From assembly GCA_016286055.1 (NCBI GenBank), contig JAEERW010000004.1, positions 124,001 to 188,000 on the forward strand: DNA of 64,000 nt, given 5' to 3'. Made by a program: the position numbers and the translations under genes. The notes under the pieces are model-generated. The model searched no databases, had not been told where the DNA came from, and worked only from the letters and a program-made list of their open reading frames with translations. The stretch is from Bacteroidales bacterium. GTDB taxonomy: Bacteria; Bacteroidota; Bacteroidia; Bacteroidales; UBA3824. Positions 53,380-63,683 of the stretch are shown piece by piece (the first letter of the stretch is position 1; each line of letters opens with the position of its first letter).

Positions 53380-54543
53380 ATGGCAGAGAACACAAACCAG
53401 ACATCCGAAAATCAAGAAGAACTTAGCAAAAAAGATTTTCACGAACTCATGATGAAACAATACGAACTGATCAACTCTCAGTTTAGTACAATTCGTCAGT
53501 TACAGTTAGACAACGAAGAACGTAGCGCCGAGTTTGACTTTTCCCGTCTTATTCCTGGATTTTTACGCAGAAAGAAAGACAACGGCGACAACAAAGGCAA
53601 CACAAAGAATGGCAACGGTTTAATTGCAAGATTTGGAAAGTTTTGCTTATTAACAGTAGCCCGCAGTTTCAAAATTGTGGTTGTGCTCACTCTCCTTGGC
53701 ATGATTGCTGGAATTGTTTTATATGCCACTAGCGACAGATATTATGTAAGCTCAATAAAATATTCATCTGGCGCATTAGGCAACCAATTTTTTGCCGGTC
53801 AAATCGACAATCTCGGTACCATGGCTGGATCTGCTCCCGAGTTTTTGGCACAACGTCTCAACATCTCTTTAGAAACAGCAAACAAAATAAAACAAATACA
53901 ATTTCAAGAGTTCACCGACTATCGTGCCACCAAAAAGAAAATGGTAAACGACTCCACATTCCAAGAGTACAGCTATTATCCGTTTTTTGAGATTGTTTTA
54001 ATGGTGTCCGACAACTCAGTTTTGCAGGAAACTGAAGAAAAAATTACCAGCTATTTAGGTGATAATGAATACATTTCAGAACGTCTTGCCACTATGGCAA
54101 GCGGTATCAAGAGCCAAGTTGAGGACTTGTCGAAACAGATTTCAAACATGGACTCGCTTACAAGCGCAGCTGTAACCCGAGTTAAGAACTCTACTGAAAA
54201 TCAGTTTTTTATAAAAGAAACCGGATTAGATGGCAAAGGCATTATCCTTAATCAAGGCGAACCTATCAATGGTATTATCAACACCATTATCAAGGATGCA
54301 AGAATCACAGCAGCCAAAAAAGGTATGTTGATGGAACAACTCGCCGACATCGCCAACGACCGCTTTTCACTTGTTGAACATTATACAGTAAGCAACAATT
54401 ACCAATATCCGAAGTTAAGTTCAATTATTGTATATTCCGTATTGGGTTTCGCATTCGGAATATTTGTGGCATTTGTTATTGCGATATTCAAACTGATGGT
54501 TAAGAAGGTTGACGAGTTGGAAAAAAGCGAAGCTGCCGCCTAA
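53380..54543 (+). CDS. Wzz-like polysaccharide chain-length determinant
   Basis: 387 residues. Two membrane helices (about 105-125 and 350-372) flank a largely helical periplasmic domain, the arrangement of Wzz-type polysaccharide co-polymerases. The N-terminal 90 residues are cytoplasmic, charged, and rich in Gln/Glu and then Asn/Gly/Lys. Position just upstream of rfbACB and a nucleotide-sugar dehydrogenase supports a role in surface-polysaccharide chain length. No tyrosine kinase domain is attached. Confidence 0.78.
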   Translation: MAENTNQTSENQEELSKKDFHELMMKQYELINSQFSTIRQLQLDNEERSAEFDFSRLIPGFLRRKKDNGDNKGNTKNGNGLIARFGKFCLLTVARSFKIVVVLTLLGMIAGIVLYATSDRYYVSSIKYSSGALGNQFFAGQIDNLGTMAGSAPEFLAQRLNISLETANKIKQIQFQEFTDYRATKKKMVNDSTFQEYSYYPFFEIVLMVSDNSVLQETEEKITSYLGDNEYISERLATMASGIKSQVEDLSKQISNMDSLTSAAVTRVKNSTENQFFIKETGLDGKGIILNQGEPINGIINTIIKDARITAAKKGMLMEQLADIANDRFSLVEHYTVSNNYQYPKLSSIIVYSVLGFAFGIFVAFVIAIFKLMVKKVDELEKSEAAA

Positions 54544-54599
54544 AAAGGCATAGAAATTGAACAGATACCACATATTACTTATCGTAAAAAGATATTATT

Positions 54600-55484
54600 A
54601 TGAAAGGCATCATTCTCGCAGGTGGGTCAGGCACAAGGTTATACCCAATTACCAAAGCAATTAGCAAACAGCTTCTGCCGGTATACGACAAGCCGATGAT
54701 TTATTATCCGCTATCTACACTCATGCTGGCTGGCATCAGAGACATTCTGATTATTTCTACACCGCAGGATTTGCCATTATTTGAAAGATTGTTGGGCTCT
54801 GGCAAGGACCTTGGCTTGAATTTTTCTTATGTAGAACAACCACGTCCCGAAGGTCTTGCACAAGCATTTATTCTCGGTAAGGATTTTATAGGCAACGATA
54901 GTGCATGCTTGGTGTTGGGCGACAATATCTTCTATGGTCACGGACTGCCAAATCTGCTCAAAGATGCCCGCAAAAATGTGGAAGAGAAAAACATAGCCAC
55001 AGTTTTCGGCTATCAGGTTACCGACCCTGAGCGTTATGGTGTAATTGCATTCGACAAAGAGGGACGCGCTACATCAATAGAAGAAAAACCCGCTCATCCA
55101 AAATCCAACTACGCCGTGGTTGGTCTATATTTTTATCCCAACGACGTGGTAAAAATTGCTTCTGAGATAAAACCCTCGGCTCGTGGCGAATTAGAAATCA
55201 CCACCGTAAACCAATGCTACTTAGAGCAAAACCGCATTGGCGTGGAACTTATGGGTCGCGGATTTGCTTGGCTCGACACCGGTACTCACGAATCGCTCAA
55301 CGAGGCAGGAAGTTTTATCCAAACCATCGAAACCCGCCAAGGATTAAAAATTTCGTGCGTGGAGGAAATTGCATTCAAACTCGGCTATATCTCTGCCGAA
55401 AAATTGAAACAACTTGCCACACCGTTGGCTAAAAACGGTTATGGTCAGTATCTTTTGAAACTTGCCGAAGAAGGAAACAATTAA
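54600..55484 (+). CDS. rfbA: glucose-1-phosphate thymidylyltransferase
   Basis: 294 residues. [16 protein letters not shown] and [17 protein letters not shown] are the nucleotidyltransferase signatures, with [15 protein letters not shown] and [10 protein letters not shown] downstream. It makes dTDP-glucose from dTTP and glucose 1-phosphate, the first step to dTDP-rhamnose and related sugars. The length is normal. It begins the rfbA-rfbC-rfbB block. Confidence 0.97.
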   Translation: MKGIILAGGSGTRLYPITKAISKQLLPVYDKPMIYYPLSTLMLAGIRDILIISTPQDLPLFERLLGSGKDLGLNFSYVEQPRPEGLAQAFILGKDFIGNDSACLVLGDNIFYGHGLPNLLKDARKNVEEKNIATVFGYQVTDPERYGVIAFDKEGRATSIEEKPAHPKSNYAVVGLYFYPNDVVKIASEIKPSARGELEITTVNQCYLEQNRIGVELMGRGFAWLDTGTHESLNEAGSFIQTIETRQGLKISCVEEIAFKLGYISAEKLKQLATPLAKNGYGQYLLKLAEEGNN

Positions 55485-55516
55485 TTTGATTTTTATATTT
55501 TTTATTTATATTTTTG

Positions 55517-55542
55517 TAGAGCCGTAAAACATTACGGCTCTA
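55517..55542. repeat. 11-bp perfect hairpin, dispersed-repeat-like
   Basis: TAGAGCCGTAA and TTACGGCTCTA flank an AACA loop in the 79-base gap between rfbA and rfbC. No T run follows, so it is not a standard terminator; it has the look of short palindromic intergenic repeats (compare 3578-3616). Confidence 0.5.
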
Positions 55543-55563
55543 CGCATTATTTAATAAAACTAA

Positions 55564-56136
55564 ATGGAATTCAAACAACTATCAATTCCCGGTCTCTGGA
55601 TTATTGAACCGAAAGTTTTCGGCGACAACAGAGGATATTTTTGCGAAACATACAAAAAAGACCTTTTTCAACAAAACATAGGCAAAGTATGTTTCTTACA
55701 AGAAAACGAATCGAGCAGCAGCTACGGCGTATTGCGCGGTCTGCACCTGCAACGTCCGCCTTACACTCAGGCAAAACTCGTAAGCGTAGCTCTCGGCAAG
55801 GTACTTGACGTAGCAGTTGACGTACGCACCGACTCACCCACTTTCGGCAAATACGAAATTGTGGAACTTTCTGACGAAAACCACCGCAGGTTCTTTATCC
55901 CACGCGGTTTTCTCCACGGTTTTGTGGTGCTCAGCGAAAAAGCCATTTTTCAATACAAGGTTGACAATGTTTACAACAAGGATTCCGAACAGGGCATCAT
56001 CTACAACGACCCCACTATTAATATCAATTGGAAGATTGACTCCAAAGATATGATTTTTTCGGAGAAAGACCTCAAACTCAACCAATTAAACAAAAACGAC
56101 TTTTACACAACCCAACAATATTCTCAAAACGTATGA
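55564..56136 (+). CDS. rfbC: dTDP-4-dehydrorhamnose 3,5-epimerase
   Basis: 190 residues of the cupin-type epimerase family. Blocks include [33 protein letters not shown] (catalytic His in RGLHLQ), [17 protein letters not shown] and [15 protein letters not shown]. It acts on the product of RfbB. It overlaps rfbB by 4 bases. Confidence 0.96.
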   Translation: MEFKQLSIPGLWIIEPKVFGDNRGYFCETYKKDLFQQNIGKVCFLQENESSSSYGVLRGLHLQRPPYTQAKLVSVALGKVLDVAVDVRTDSPTFGKYEIVELSDENHRRFFIPRGFLHGFVVLSEKAIFQYKVDNVYNKDSEQGIIYNDPTININWKIDSKDMIFSEKDLKLNQLNKNDFYTTQQYSQNV

Positions 56137-57194
56137 AAGCAATAATGGTAACAGGCGGAGCGGGTTTTATCGGCTCCAACTTTATAAGATATGTATTTGA
56201 AAAAACTGATTTTCAAGGCACAATCATCAACGTTGACAAACTGACATACGCCGGCAACCCCGAAAACCTCAGCGACATTGCCGCAAAATTCTCTGGTAGC
56301 CGCTACTTTTTTGAGCAGACGGATATTTGCGACAAAGAGGGTATCGCCAACATTTTTAAAAAGTACGACATCGACACAGTAGTGCATTTTGCTGCCGAAA
56401 GTCACGTTGACCGCTCTATTCTCGGTCCAAAGGACTTTATCGAAACCAATATTGTTGGCACATTCAACCTTTTGGAAAATGCCCGCAACTACTGGGGCGA
56501 TCGCAAGGATGTGCGTTTTCACCATATCTCCACCGACGAGGTGTACGGAAGTCTCGGCGAAACAGGATATTTCTACGAAACCACTCCCTACGACCCACGC
56601 AGCCCATATTCGGCATCAAAAGCATCGTCCGACCATCTTGTGGAGGCATACAAACACACTTACGGATTGCCCGTTACCAAATCAAACTGCTCCAACAACT
56701 ACGGGCCTTACCATTTCCCCGAAAAACTTATTCCGCTGTTGATACTCAACATTTTAGCCGAAAAACCTTTGCCTGTTTACGGCGACGGTCTTAATGTCCG
56801 CGATTGGCTATATGTTGAAGACCATTGCAGCGCCATCTATACCATCCTCACCAAGGGCAAAGTGGGCGAAACCTACAACATCGGCGGCGAAAACGAACGC
56901 ACCAATATCGAAATCGTAAACACCGTTTGCGAAATTATGGCAGAAAAACACGGCAAGGATAAGGACTATTACAAAAAACTGATAACCTTTGTAAAAGACC
57001 GTCCAGGTCACGACCGCCGCTATGCCATCAACTGCGACAAGATAAAGAGCCAACTCGGTTGGAAACAATCAGTAAATTTTGAACAAGGCATCCGCAAAAC
57101 TGTTGAATGGTATTTATCTAATGCTCAATGGATTAAGAATATCCAGTCGGGCGAATACAAAAATTGGATAAACAAGAATTACGAAAAAAGGTAG
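56133..57194 (+). CDS. rfbB: dTDP-glucose 4,6-dehydratase
   Basis: 353 residues of the SDR family. The NAD-binding motif is [21 protein letters not shown] holds the catalytic Tyr-x-x-x-Lys; HVDRSILGP and [15 protein letters not shown] are family blocks. Converts dTDP-glucose to dTDP-4-keto-6-deoxyglucose. It overlaps rfbC by 4 bases and stops 2 bases before the next gene. No rfbD (the last step to rhamnose) is in the window. Confidence 0.97.
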   Translation: MKAIMVTGGAGFIGSNFIRYVFEKTDFQGTIINVDKLTYAGNPENLSDIAAKFSGSRYFFEQTDICDKEGIANIFKKYDIDTVVHFAAESHVDRSILGPKDFIETNIVGTFNLLENARNYWGDRKDVRFHHISTDEVYGSLGETGYFYETTPYDPRSPYSASKASSDHLVEAYKHTYGLPVTKSNCSNNYGPYHFPEKLIPLLILNILAEKPLPVYGDGLNVRDWLYVEDHCSAIYTILTKGKVGETYNIGGENERTNIEIVNTVCEIMAEKHGKDKDYYKKLITFVKDRPGHDRRYAINCDKIKSQLGWKQSVNFEQGIRKTVEWYLSNAQWIKNIQSGEYKNWINKNYEKR

Positions 57195-57196
57195 AA

Positions 57197-58585
57197 ATGA
57201 TTAAAAATATCTGTTGCATAGGCGCAGGCTATGTAGGCGGACCCACAATGACTGTGATGGCCTACAAATGTCCCGAAATAAATATCACGGTTGTTGACCT
57301 CAACAAAAACCGCATTGCCGCGTGGAACTCCGACAATCCACACGATATTCCTATTTTTGAACCCGGACTTGCCGAAATTGTAATGCAGGTTCGCGGCAAA
57401 AATCTTTTCTTCTCTACCGACGTGGATAGCGCCATCGACAAGGCGGATATGATTTTTATGTCGGTAAACACTCCCACCAAAGAGTATGGCAAGGGCAAAG
57501 GCATGGCGGCAGACCTTAAATATATAGAACTCTGCGCACGCCAAATTGCAGCAGTATCAAAATCCGACAAAATAGTTGTTGAAAAATCTACCCTTCCTGT
57601 GCGCACAGCCGAGGCTATACGCTCTATTTTGGATAACACCGGCAACCACGTGAAATTTCAAATACTTTCCAACCCTGAATTTCTTGCCGAGGGTACTGCC
57701 ATCAACGACCTTCTCAATCCCGACCGTGTGCTTATCGGCGGATTGCAAACTCCCGAAGGCAAGGCGGCTATTGAGGAACTCACTGCAATTTACGCACATT
57801 GGATTCCTCGCGAAAAAATCATCCAGACCAACGTGTGGAGTAGCGAACTATCGAAACTCACCGCAAACGCATTTTTAGCACAGCGTATCTCGTCGATAAA
57901 CTCATTGTCAGCACTTTGCGAAAAAACAGGTGCCGACGTAACCGAAATTGCCAAAGCCATTGGTTCCGACAGCCGTATTGGCAACAAGTTTCTCACAGCA
58001 TCGGTCGGTTTTGGCGGCTCATGCTTTCAAAAAGATGTACTCAACCTCGTGTATATTTGCAAAACTCTTGGCTTAGAAGAAGTTGCCGAATATTGGGATT
58101 GGGTTATCAAAATGAACGACTATCAAAAGCACCGTTTTGCCGACAATATCATCACCACATTGTACAACACCGTTTCGGGCAAGAAGATAGCATTTCTCGG
58201 ATGGGCATTTAAGAAGAACACCAACGACACCCGCGAAACTCCCGCTATGTATGTGGCAGACACTCTGATTAACGACCTTGCAAATATTTCGGTTTTTGAC
58301 CCCAAAGTGTCGCCAAATCAAATATTTACCGACATCAACCACGTCAACGGCAAGAGCGACGAAGAAAACCAAAAGCAGCTTTCATTCGTTAACGACCCCT
58401 ACGAGGCTTGCATCAACGCCCACGCTGTGGTAATACTAACAGAGTGGGATATGTTCAAGACCTTGGATTGGAAACGCATCCACGACAACATGATGAAACC
58501 CGCCTTTGTATTCGACGGACGCAACTTGCTTAACGCTGAAGAAATGAATGCAATGGGCTTCCTTTATAAAGGAATTGGGAAATAA
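57197..58585 (+). CDS. UDP-glucose-type nucleotide-sugar dehydrogenase
   Basis: The start at 57197 ([18 protein letters not shown]) gives 462 residues; an in-frame ATG 33 bases upstream overlaps rfbB. It is of the eukaryote-like UDP-glucose 6-dehydrogenase group: Rossmann motif GAGYVGGPT, catalytic Cys in [12 protein letters not shown], and FEPGLAEIV and [12 protein letters not shown] blocks. It would oxidise UDP-glucose to UDP-glucuronate for polysaccharide synthesis. Substrate is inferred from similarity. Confidence 0.9.
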   Translation: MIKNICCIGAGYVGGPTMTVMAYKCPEINITVVDLNKNRIAAWNSDNPHDIPIFEPGLAEIVMQVRGKNLFFSTDVDSAIDKADMIFMSVNTPTKEYGKGKGMAADLKYIELCARQIAAVSKSDKIVVEKSTLPVRTAEAIRSILDNTGNHVKFQILSNPEFLAEGTAINDLLNPDRVLIGGLQTPEGKAAIEELTAIYAHWIPREKIIQTNVWSSELSKLTANAFLAQRISSINSLSALCEKTGADVTEIAKAIGSDSRIGNKFLTASVGFGGSCFQKDVLNLVYICKTLGLEEVAEYWDWVIKMNDYQKHRFADNIITTLYNTVSGKKIAFLGWAFKKNTNDTRETPAMYVADTLINDLANISVFDPKVSPNQIFTDINHVNGKSDEENQKQLSFVNDPYEACINAHAVVILTEWDMFKTLDWKRIHDNMMKPAFVFDGRNLLNAEEMNAMGFLYKGIGK

Positions 58586-58601
58586 CTAAAACACTATACA
58601 A

Positions 58602-59669
58602 ATGGATACAACCATATTAAAATGTCCCAACTGTGGCAACAATCTGATATTCAATGCCGAAACGCAGAACTTTAAATGCAGTTTCTGCGGTTCAACGTTG
58701 TCACAGGAAGAGGCATTCAAAATCACACGAACAACCACCGCTGCGCCACCACCGCCACCACCGCCACCACAACAACACACAACGTCAAACCAGCCCGAAC
58801 TAAATCTGTTTCATTGTAGAAACTGTGGTGCTGAAATGGTTACCGACACCAACACCGCAGCCACATTCTGTGTATACTGTGGTAGCACTGGAATCATAAA
58901 AAACAGATTGGAAGGCAGATTTCAACCCCAACTGATTATACCTTTCAAAAAAACTAAAGAAGACGCTATTCAAGCGTACAACGATTTTCTAAAAGGCAAA
59001 AGGTTTGCACCTGACGCATTTAGTCGCCAAGAAAATATCGACAAAATTACCGGTGTATACGTTCCATTTTGGCTATACGATGGCAAATCATTTGGTTCGT
59101 TTGAAGGCGAGCGACACGATTCCTCTTCTTGGCGCGAGGGCGATTATATCTACACCAAAACCGAAATATACCAGATAAAACGTTCAGGCAGTGTAGAATT
59201 TGAAAATGTTCCGGCCGATGGCAGCAAAAAATTCGACGACAACACAATGGACTCAATTGAGCCCTATGATTTCTCCGAATGCCAACCTTTCGACTACTCT
59301 TTTCTTTCGGGATTTTTGGCTGAGAAATACGATGTTTCGCCCGATGAAGACAAAGCTCGTGCAGAAAAACGCATGGATCAGACGTTTCAAAACAAAATAT
59401 ACTCTACAATTGGTGGTGTGCTCGTTAATGAAAAAGTGGACAAAACCACCATTATTACCGGTCTGCACTACGCCCTTTTACCTGTTTGGTTGCTCAACAC
59501 CAAAATTCAAAACAAGATTTACACCTTTGCCATGAACGGTCAAACAGGACTCATAGTTGGCGATATTCCTGTTGACCAAGGAAAAATGGCAAAATATGGA
59601 GCTATTAAAGCCGCCCAAGTTGCGGTTATTACCTTTATAATTATTTACCTCGTTACTACTTTCTTATGA
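58602..59669 (+). CDS. zinc-ribbon membrane protein with proline linker
   Basis: 355 residues. Two zinc ribbons, CPNC...CSFC (about 8-28) and CRNC...CVYC (about 72-95), are joined by a linker with eight prolines in a row (about 50-57) encoded by CCA/CCG codons. The main body (about 110-330) is a beta-rich domain (FWLYDGKSFGSFEGERHDSS) seen in zinc-ribbon proteins of unknown role. A C-terminal helix (VAVITFIIIYLVTTFL) anchors it to the membrane. Its stop overlaps the TPM gene start (ATGA), so the two are coupled. Confidence 0.8.
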   Translation: MDTTILKCPNCGNNLIFNAETQNFKCSFCGSTLSQEEAFKITRTTTAAPPPPPPPPQQHTTSNQPELNLFHCRNCGAEMVTDTNTAATFCVYCGSTGIIKNRLEGRFQPQLIIPFKKTKEDAIQAYNDFLKGKRFAPDAFSRQENIDKITGVYVPFWLYDGKSFGSFEGERHDSSSWREGDYIYTKTEIYQIKRSGSVEFENVPADGSKKFDDNTMDSIEPYDFSECQPFDYSFLSGFLAEKYDVSPDEDKARAEKRMDQTFQNKIYSTIGGVLVNEKVDKTTIITGLHYALLPVWLLNTKIQNKIYTFAMNGQTGLIVGDIPVDQGKMAKYGAIKAAQVAVITFIIIYLVTTFL

Positions 59670-61105
59670 AAAAAATAACATTTATAATAATGATGCTTGC
59701 TGCCACACTTGCAGCAAAGTCACAGTCAATCAATTCAATCGACGATATTCCCACAGTTGACAACGATTTGCTGTATGTGCGCATTTCGTCAGAAAAAGAG
59801 GTAACAACCAACGAAGAAGTCAACGCTCACATGGCTAAAGCAGCCGAAAAGTTGGGCGGTGATGTTGTGGTGGTGACTACAGATATTGAACGTTACTCCA
59901 ATTTTTTACGCGATTTTTATCAAAAAAACGCTTACAACGAAAACCTTGGAATAGCATTTCACTACGACTATGTAAAAAATACATATAGAATACTGTGTAA
60001 AGGAGAAGCCATTCGAGGAGAAGAATGGGCTAACAGCATGATAGACAATTTTTTTGATAATCTTACAGAAAATTCCACTTACGAAGGCCTTTACATCTAC
60101 TTTGCCGATAGTGTAGCCGCTCATCTTACCGAACATTACCAACCAGCCGAAGATCTATCGCACGGATGGGCAAAATATGAAATTGCTAAACGTACTGCCG
60201 ACAATCCATTGGTAAACAAAGCGTTTCTCAGAGACTACCTCACAAGCACTCAATTATCTCTTGCGCTCACCACTCCTTATGTAGATACTGCAGTTAAAGT
60301 GTACGATGCAGCCAATCTCCTATCTGAATTAGAAATTGGACGTTTGCAAAACCGTATCAAAACTTTTGTCAACAGCAACAACATTGATATGGTAATAGTT
60401 ACCATCGATTACAACAATCGCCAAGCAGGCAACGGCAACAATGCCACCGAAAATTTTGCTATGGATTTTTACGAATACAACGATTTTGGCAAAGGTAACC
60501 TAACCAAAGATGGATACGATGGCGTTATCTTAACCATTGATATGCAAAACCGCACATTTTCAATACTTGACGTAGGAAAGCCAAACGAACAGGGCATAGC
60601 ACGGCATAATTCTTCGAGTTATATATCTGCTATGACGCCTGACCTCAAAAGCAAAAAATATTTCTCAGCCATCAATACCTTCATCGAAGCATACCAAACC
60701 GACGTTAAAAATTACCAATTTATAGAAAAATATGCATCTTATAGCCAAACTCAAGACCAATATCAGGATCAATATCAATACGTTTCCTCCGGCAAAACAA
60801 TTAAAGATATGATTTTGGAGAGTATCGGAGTAGGCATATTGGTTGCTCTTGCAATACTATTTTTTTCGCGCACAAGCTACAAAACTATTCGCAAGGCCAC
60901 CGTTGCCGGCGATTATATCAAACCCGATTCATTCAAACTTACTGTTAATCAAGATATACATATAAGTTCTCACACCGACAAAACATACTCACCTGAGCGA
61001 GAGGAGCGTGAAGAGCGAGAACACCGAAGTTACTCTTCATACGACAGCGACACTCATTATTCATCAAGCGGACGATCTTTTGGCGGCGGTAGCGGCAGTT
61101 TCTAA
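59666..61105 (+). CDS. TPM-domain protein, two TPM-like halves
   Basis: 479 residues. Signal peptide (MKKITFIIMMLAATLAAKSQ), a TPM-like domain in the first half (about 25-155, EKLGGDVVVVTTDIERYSN), a clearer TPM domain (about 190-330, LSELEIGRLQNRIKTFVNS, YDGVILTIDMQNRTFSI), then a membrane helix (about 388-407) and a Ser/Gly-rich end (SSGRSFGGGSGSF). TPM proteins (YgcG, Psb32) are membrane-anchored, some with phosphatase-like activity. The 4-base overlap with the zinc-ribbon gene suggests they work together. Confidence 0.85.
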   Translation: MKKITFIIMMLAATLAAKSQSINSIDDIPTVDNDLLYVRISSEKEVTTNEEVNAHMAKAAEKLGGDVVVVTTDIERYSNFLRDFYQKNAYNENLGIAFHYDYVKNTYRILCKGEAIRGEEWANSMIDNFFDNLTENSTYEGLYIYFADSVAAHLTEHYQPAEDLSHGWAKYEIAKRTADNPLVNKAFLRDYLTSTQLSLALTTPYVDTAVKVYDAANLLSELEIGRLQNRIKTFVNSNNIDMVIVTIDYNNRQAGNGNNATENFAMDFYEYNDFGKGNLTKDGYDGVILTIDMQNRTFSILDVGKPNEQGIARHNSSSYISAMTPDLKSKKYFSAINTFIEAYQTDVKNYQFIEKYASYSQTQDQYQDQYQYVSSGKTIKDMILESIGVGILVALAILFFSRTSYKTIRKATVAGDYIKPDSFKLTVNQDIHISSHTDKTYSPEREEREEREHRSYSSYDSDTHYSSSGRSFGGGSGSF

Positions 61106-61125
61106 TTTTTCAACTAAGAATATCC

Positions 61126-61953
61126 TTATATATATAAGGTGTACTCATACTCTCTCACAGTGCTAAAATCCTCTTCACGAATAGTCATGCCATTTTCGTC
61201 ATAAGATGTAACGGTTTGGTTTACAACTTGCCCAGTTCCAGTAGAGGTAACCACTGTGGTAGTATGGTTTTCGTCATCGTATTCAGTGGTGATTTTGCCG
61301 CGTGTGCCAATGGTTTGCAACACCTCGCGGCCTTTTTCGTCGTATTGATACGAATAACTATCCAATAGTTCCTTTTCAGGATTAAGTATTCCCACAAACG
61401 ACAATTTGCCATCTTCCTGATATTTAAAAATGCGGTGGTTGATTTCGCTGCCGTCTTTGTCGAGATTCTTGGAAATGATGAGTTTGCCATCTACATATTC
61501 CGACACCTGACGAAGGCTCTGATCGCCATTGTAATCGGTAACAGTGCGCTCAGTAACATTGCCGTCGGCATCAGAAACCAGCACCTCTTTTTCCTCCTCA
61601 TTGCCATCCTCATCCACGGTGATGATAGTAAGTCCGTTGGCAGAATGTGTGTAAGATTTCACCGATTTGTATCCACCTTGATACTCAATAGTCTCTTGGC
61701 TTACACGTCCATCGGAAGCGTACTCAAAATAGTGAGTTTCGTTAAGTTCGTCCTCTCCCGAAAAAATCTGTAGCTCCACCCTTCGGTTTTGGTCGTCGTA
61801 CTTAGTAACAGTTTTTGACACCACCGACCCACTTTCATCATAATCAACTGAAAGAGTTTCGTTGCCATTCTCATCATATTCAGAATAGGCGTTGGTATAG
61901 CTGTCGCCCGTCTCTTTAAAAGTAGTTTTCTGTGTAGAAGTTTTTATTTTCAT
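61126..61953 (-). CDS. YD-repeat (RHS-like) protein
   Basis: 275 residues made of YD-type repeats: YDENGNETLSVDYDESGSVV, YDDQNRRVELQ, YNGDQSLRQVSEYVDGKL, YQYDEKGREVLQTIGTRG and similar, each close to the YDxxGR pattern. No signal or toxin domain is present, so it is a repeat-only protein of unknown role, perhaps a surface or storage structure. It is 12 bases after a 229-residue gene on the same strand. Confidence 0.7.
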   Translation of the reverse strand: MKIKTSTQKTTFKETGDSYTNAYSEYDENGNETLSVDYDESGSVVSKTVTKYDDQNRRVELQIFSGEDELNETHYFEYASDGRVSQETIEYQGGYKSVKSYTHSANGLTIITVDEDGNEEEKEVLVSDADGNVTERTVTDYNGDQSLRQVSEYVDGKLIISKNLDKDGSEINHRIFKYQEDGKLSFVGILNPEKELLDSYSYQYDEKGREVLQTIGTRGKITTEYDDENHTTTVVTSTGTGQVVNQTVTSYDENGMTIREEDFSTVREYEYTLYI

Positions 61954-61964
61954 CGATATATATA

Positions 61965-62654
61965 TTATTCAATTAACAATCCATTTGAATCAAATCTTAC
62001 AACATCACCTTGTTGTTTGGTAACAGTATTTCCATTGCGGTCAACAAATGTAGTTTTTTTTGCTGTAACACCTTGCGACACATACCCTTCAGGGCTAAAA
62101 GTTATCTGGCGATGTGCCCAAAAGGCAATTTTTTCGTTTTGATTGATGCTCAGTTTTTCGGTGGCAGAAAGCGTAGCATGCATAACCTTGCCCGAGGAGT
62201 AAAATCTGATATCGGTTCCGGGCATGGTCCAAAAATGTATTCCGTCAACAGTTACAAACTCAACACTCTGAGCGAGAAATCCCTCCACTACAAGTCCTTG
62301 TGAATCAAAAGCAATAGGAGTCTTGCCCTTAAATTCGTAAAAATTGTTGTTGCAAGCCAGAGCAATAAAATTCGCCACCGAAACACCAGAGTACACATAG
62401 CCCCTCTCATTGATTTTGATTTTAAAACCCGACGCAAAAAAAACAAGCGGCCCGGTAGTCCACAAGTCGGTGTCAACAGCAAGCACACCCTCAATCACCT
62501 CGCCCATGGAATTTTTTTTCACAACGGTGCCACCCTTAAAATAGGCGGAAAAACCAGGTGTGCTCATTAGGGTGTCGTTTCTGAGAGTGTCGCTTTCGCT
62601 CGCCGAACAAGTAAGCGAAAGTGTCAAAAATAATATTGTCAGCAACTTAACCAT
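61965..62654 (-). CDS. secreted repeat protein (MORN-like)
   Basis: With the start at 62654 (MVKLLTILFLTLSLTCSA) the protein has 229 residues and a signal peptide. The body repeats short modules of the form FDSxGxVxxGxLAxxxxF (IAFDSQGLVVEGFLAQSVEF, ITFSPEGYVSQGVTAKKTTF, IKINERGYVYSGVSVANF), a periodic beta-hairpin design like MORN or YwqK repeats. Function is unknown. An upstream in-frame ATG (62705) is less plausible. It is paired with the YD-repeat gene. Confidence 0.7.
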   Translation of the reverse strand: MVKLLTILFLTLSLTCSASESDTLRNDTLMSTPGFSAYFKGGTVVKKNSMGEVIEGVLAVDTDLWTTGPLVFFASGFKIKINERGYVYSGVSVANFIALACNNNFYEFKGKTPIAFDSQGLVVEGFLAQSVEFVTVDGIHFWTMPGTDIRFYSSGKVMHATLSATEKLSINQNEKIAFWAHRQITFSPEGYVSQGVTAKKTTFVDRNGNTVTKQQGDVVRFDSNGLLIE

Positions 62655-62723
62655 TCTGTTGGTATTTTGCGGCAAATATATTAATTTATTGTGGAAATTT
62701 AACATTGTTTTTTACAACTACCA

Positions 62724-62754
62724 TTTGTCTGCCGTAGTTTTTTTTTTACCTTTG
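62724..62754 (+). promoter_or_regulatory. promoter of era
   Basis: TTTG (62724-62727) and TACCTTTG (62747-62754), 19 bases apart, match the consensus and lie 24 bases before the era ATG. Confidence 0.8.
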
Positions 62755-62778
62755 CGATGTTAAAAACAGAAAACAAAA

Positions 62779-63660
62779 ATGGCTTTCAAATCAGGCTTTG
62801 TAAACATAGTAGGCAACCCAAACGTAGGTAAGTCAACTCTGATGAACATCTTGGTGGGCGAACGGCTCTCAATCATCACATCCAAGAGTCAGACTACCCG
62901 ACACAGAATCATGGGTATAGTTACCGGCGACGACTATCAAATAGTCTACTCGGACACCCCTGGTGTATTAAAACCTGTATACAAGCTACAGGAGAGTATG
63001 CTCAAATACTCTGAATCGGCTCTCGAAGACGCCGACGTAATTCTCTACATTACCGACGTGCTTGAATCCAAAACCAAAAACCAGTTTTTCCTTGATATGG
63101 TTGCCAAATTGGAAGTCCCTATCATATTGTTGATAAACAAGATAGACCTAGCAGATCAGGCTAAGGTTGAGGAACTTATAGCCCAATGGCACAGCCTTAT
63201 ACCAAAAGCCGAAATTCACACTGTATCGGCGCTCCACAAATTCAACACCGACCACATACTTGCACGCATAGTAGAACTTTTGCCCGAAAACCCGCCATAC
63301 TTTGAAAAAGACCGTCTCACCGACAAGCCAGAGCGTTTTTTTGTAAGCGAAATCATACGCGAAAAAATTCTCGAACTCTACGAAAAAGAGATTCCATACT
63401 CGGTTGAAGTGGTGGTGGAAACTTTCAAAGAAGAAGAGAGCATTATTCGCATTCAAACTGTCATCAACGTAATCCGCGACTCTCAAAAAGGCATTATCAT
63501 AGGCAAAGGCGGAACAGCTCTCAAACGGCTCGGTGCTGCGGCAAGAAAAGAAATGGAAGCATTCTTCGGCAAGAAAATCTATTTGGAAATATTTGTCAAG
63601 GTATGCAAAGACTGGCGCGACAATGCAGGCCGCCTTCGCGGTTTCGGATACGACATTTAA
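62779..63660 (+). CDS. era: GTPase Era
   Basis: 293 residues. G1 GNPNVGKST, G3 DTPG and G4 NKID motifs of the GTPase domain are followed by the C-terminal KH domain (GIIIGKGGTALKRLGAAARK). Era binds the 3' end of 16S rRNA and controls 30S maturation. The start is supported by a consensus promoter. Confidence 0.97.
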   Translation: MAFKSGFVNIVGNPNVGKSTLMNILVGERLSIITSKSQTTRHRIMGIVTGDDYQIVYSDTPGVLKPVYKLQESMLKYSESALEDADVILYITDVLESKTKNQFFLDMVAKLEVPIILLINKIDLADQAKVEELIAQWHSLIPKAEIHTVSALHKFNTDHILARIVELLPENPPYFEKDRLTDKPERFFVSEIIREKILELYEKEIPYSVEVVVETFKEEESIIRIQTVINVIRDSQKGIIIGKGGTALKRLGAAARKEMEAFFGKKIYLEIFVKVCKDWRDNAGRLRGFGYDI

Positions 63661-63683
63661 AAACTAACTAATACTAATGAATT

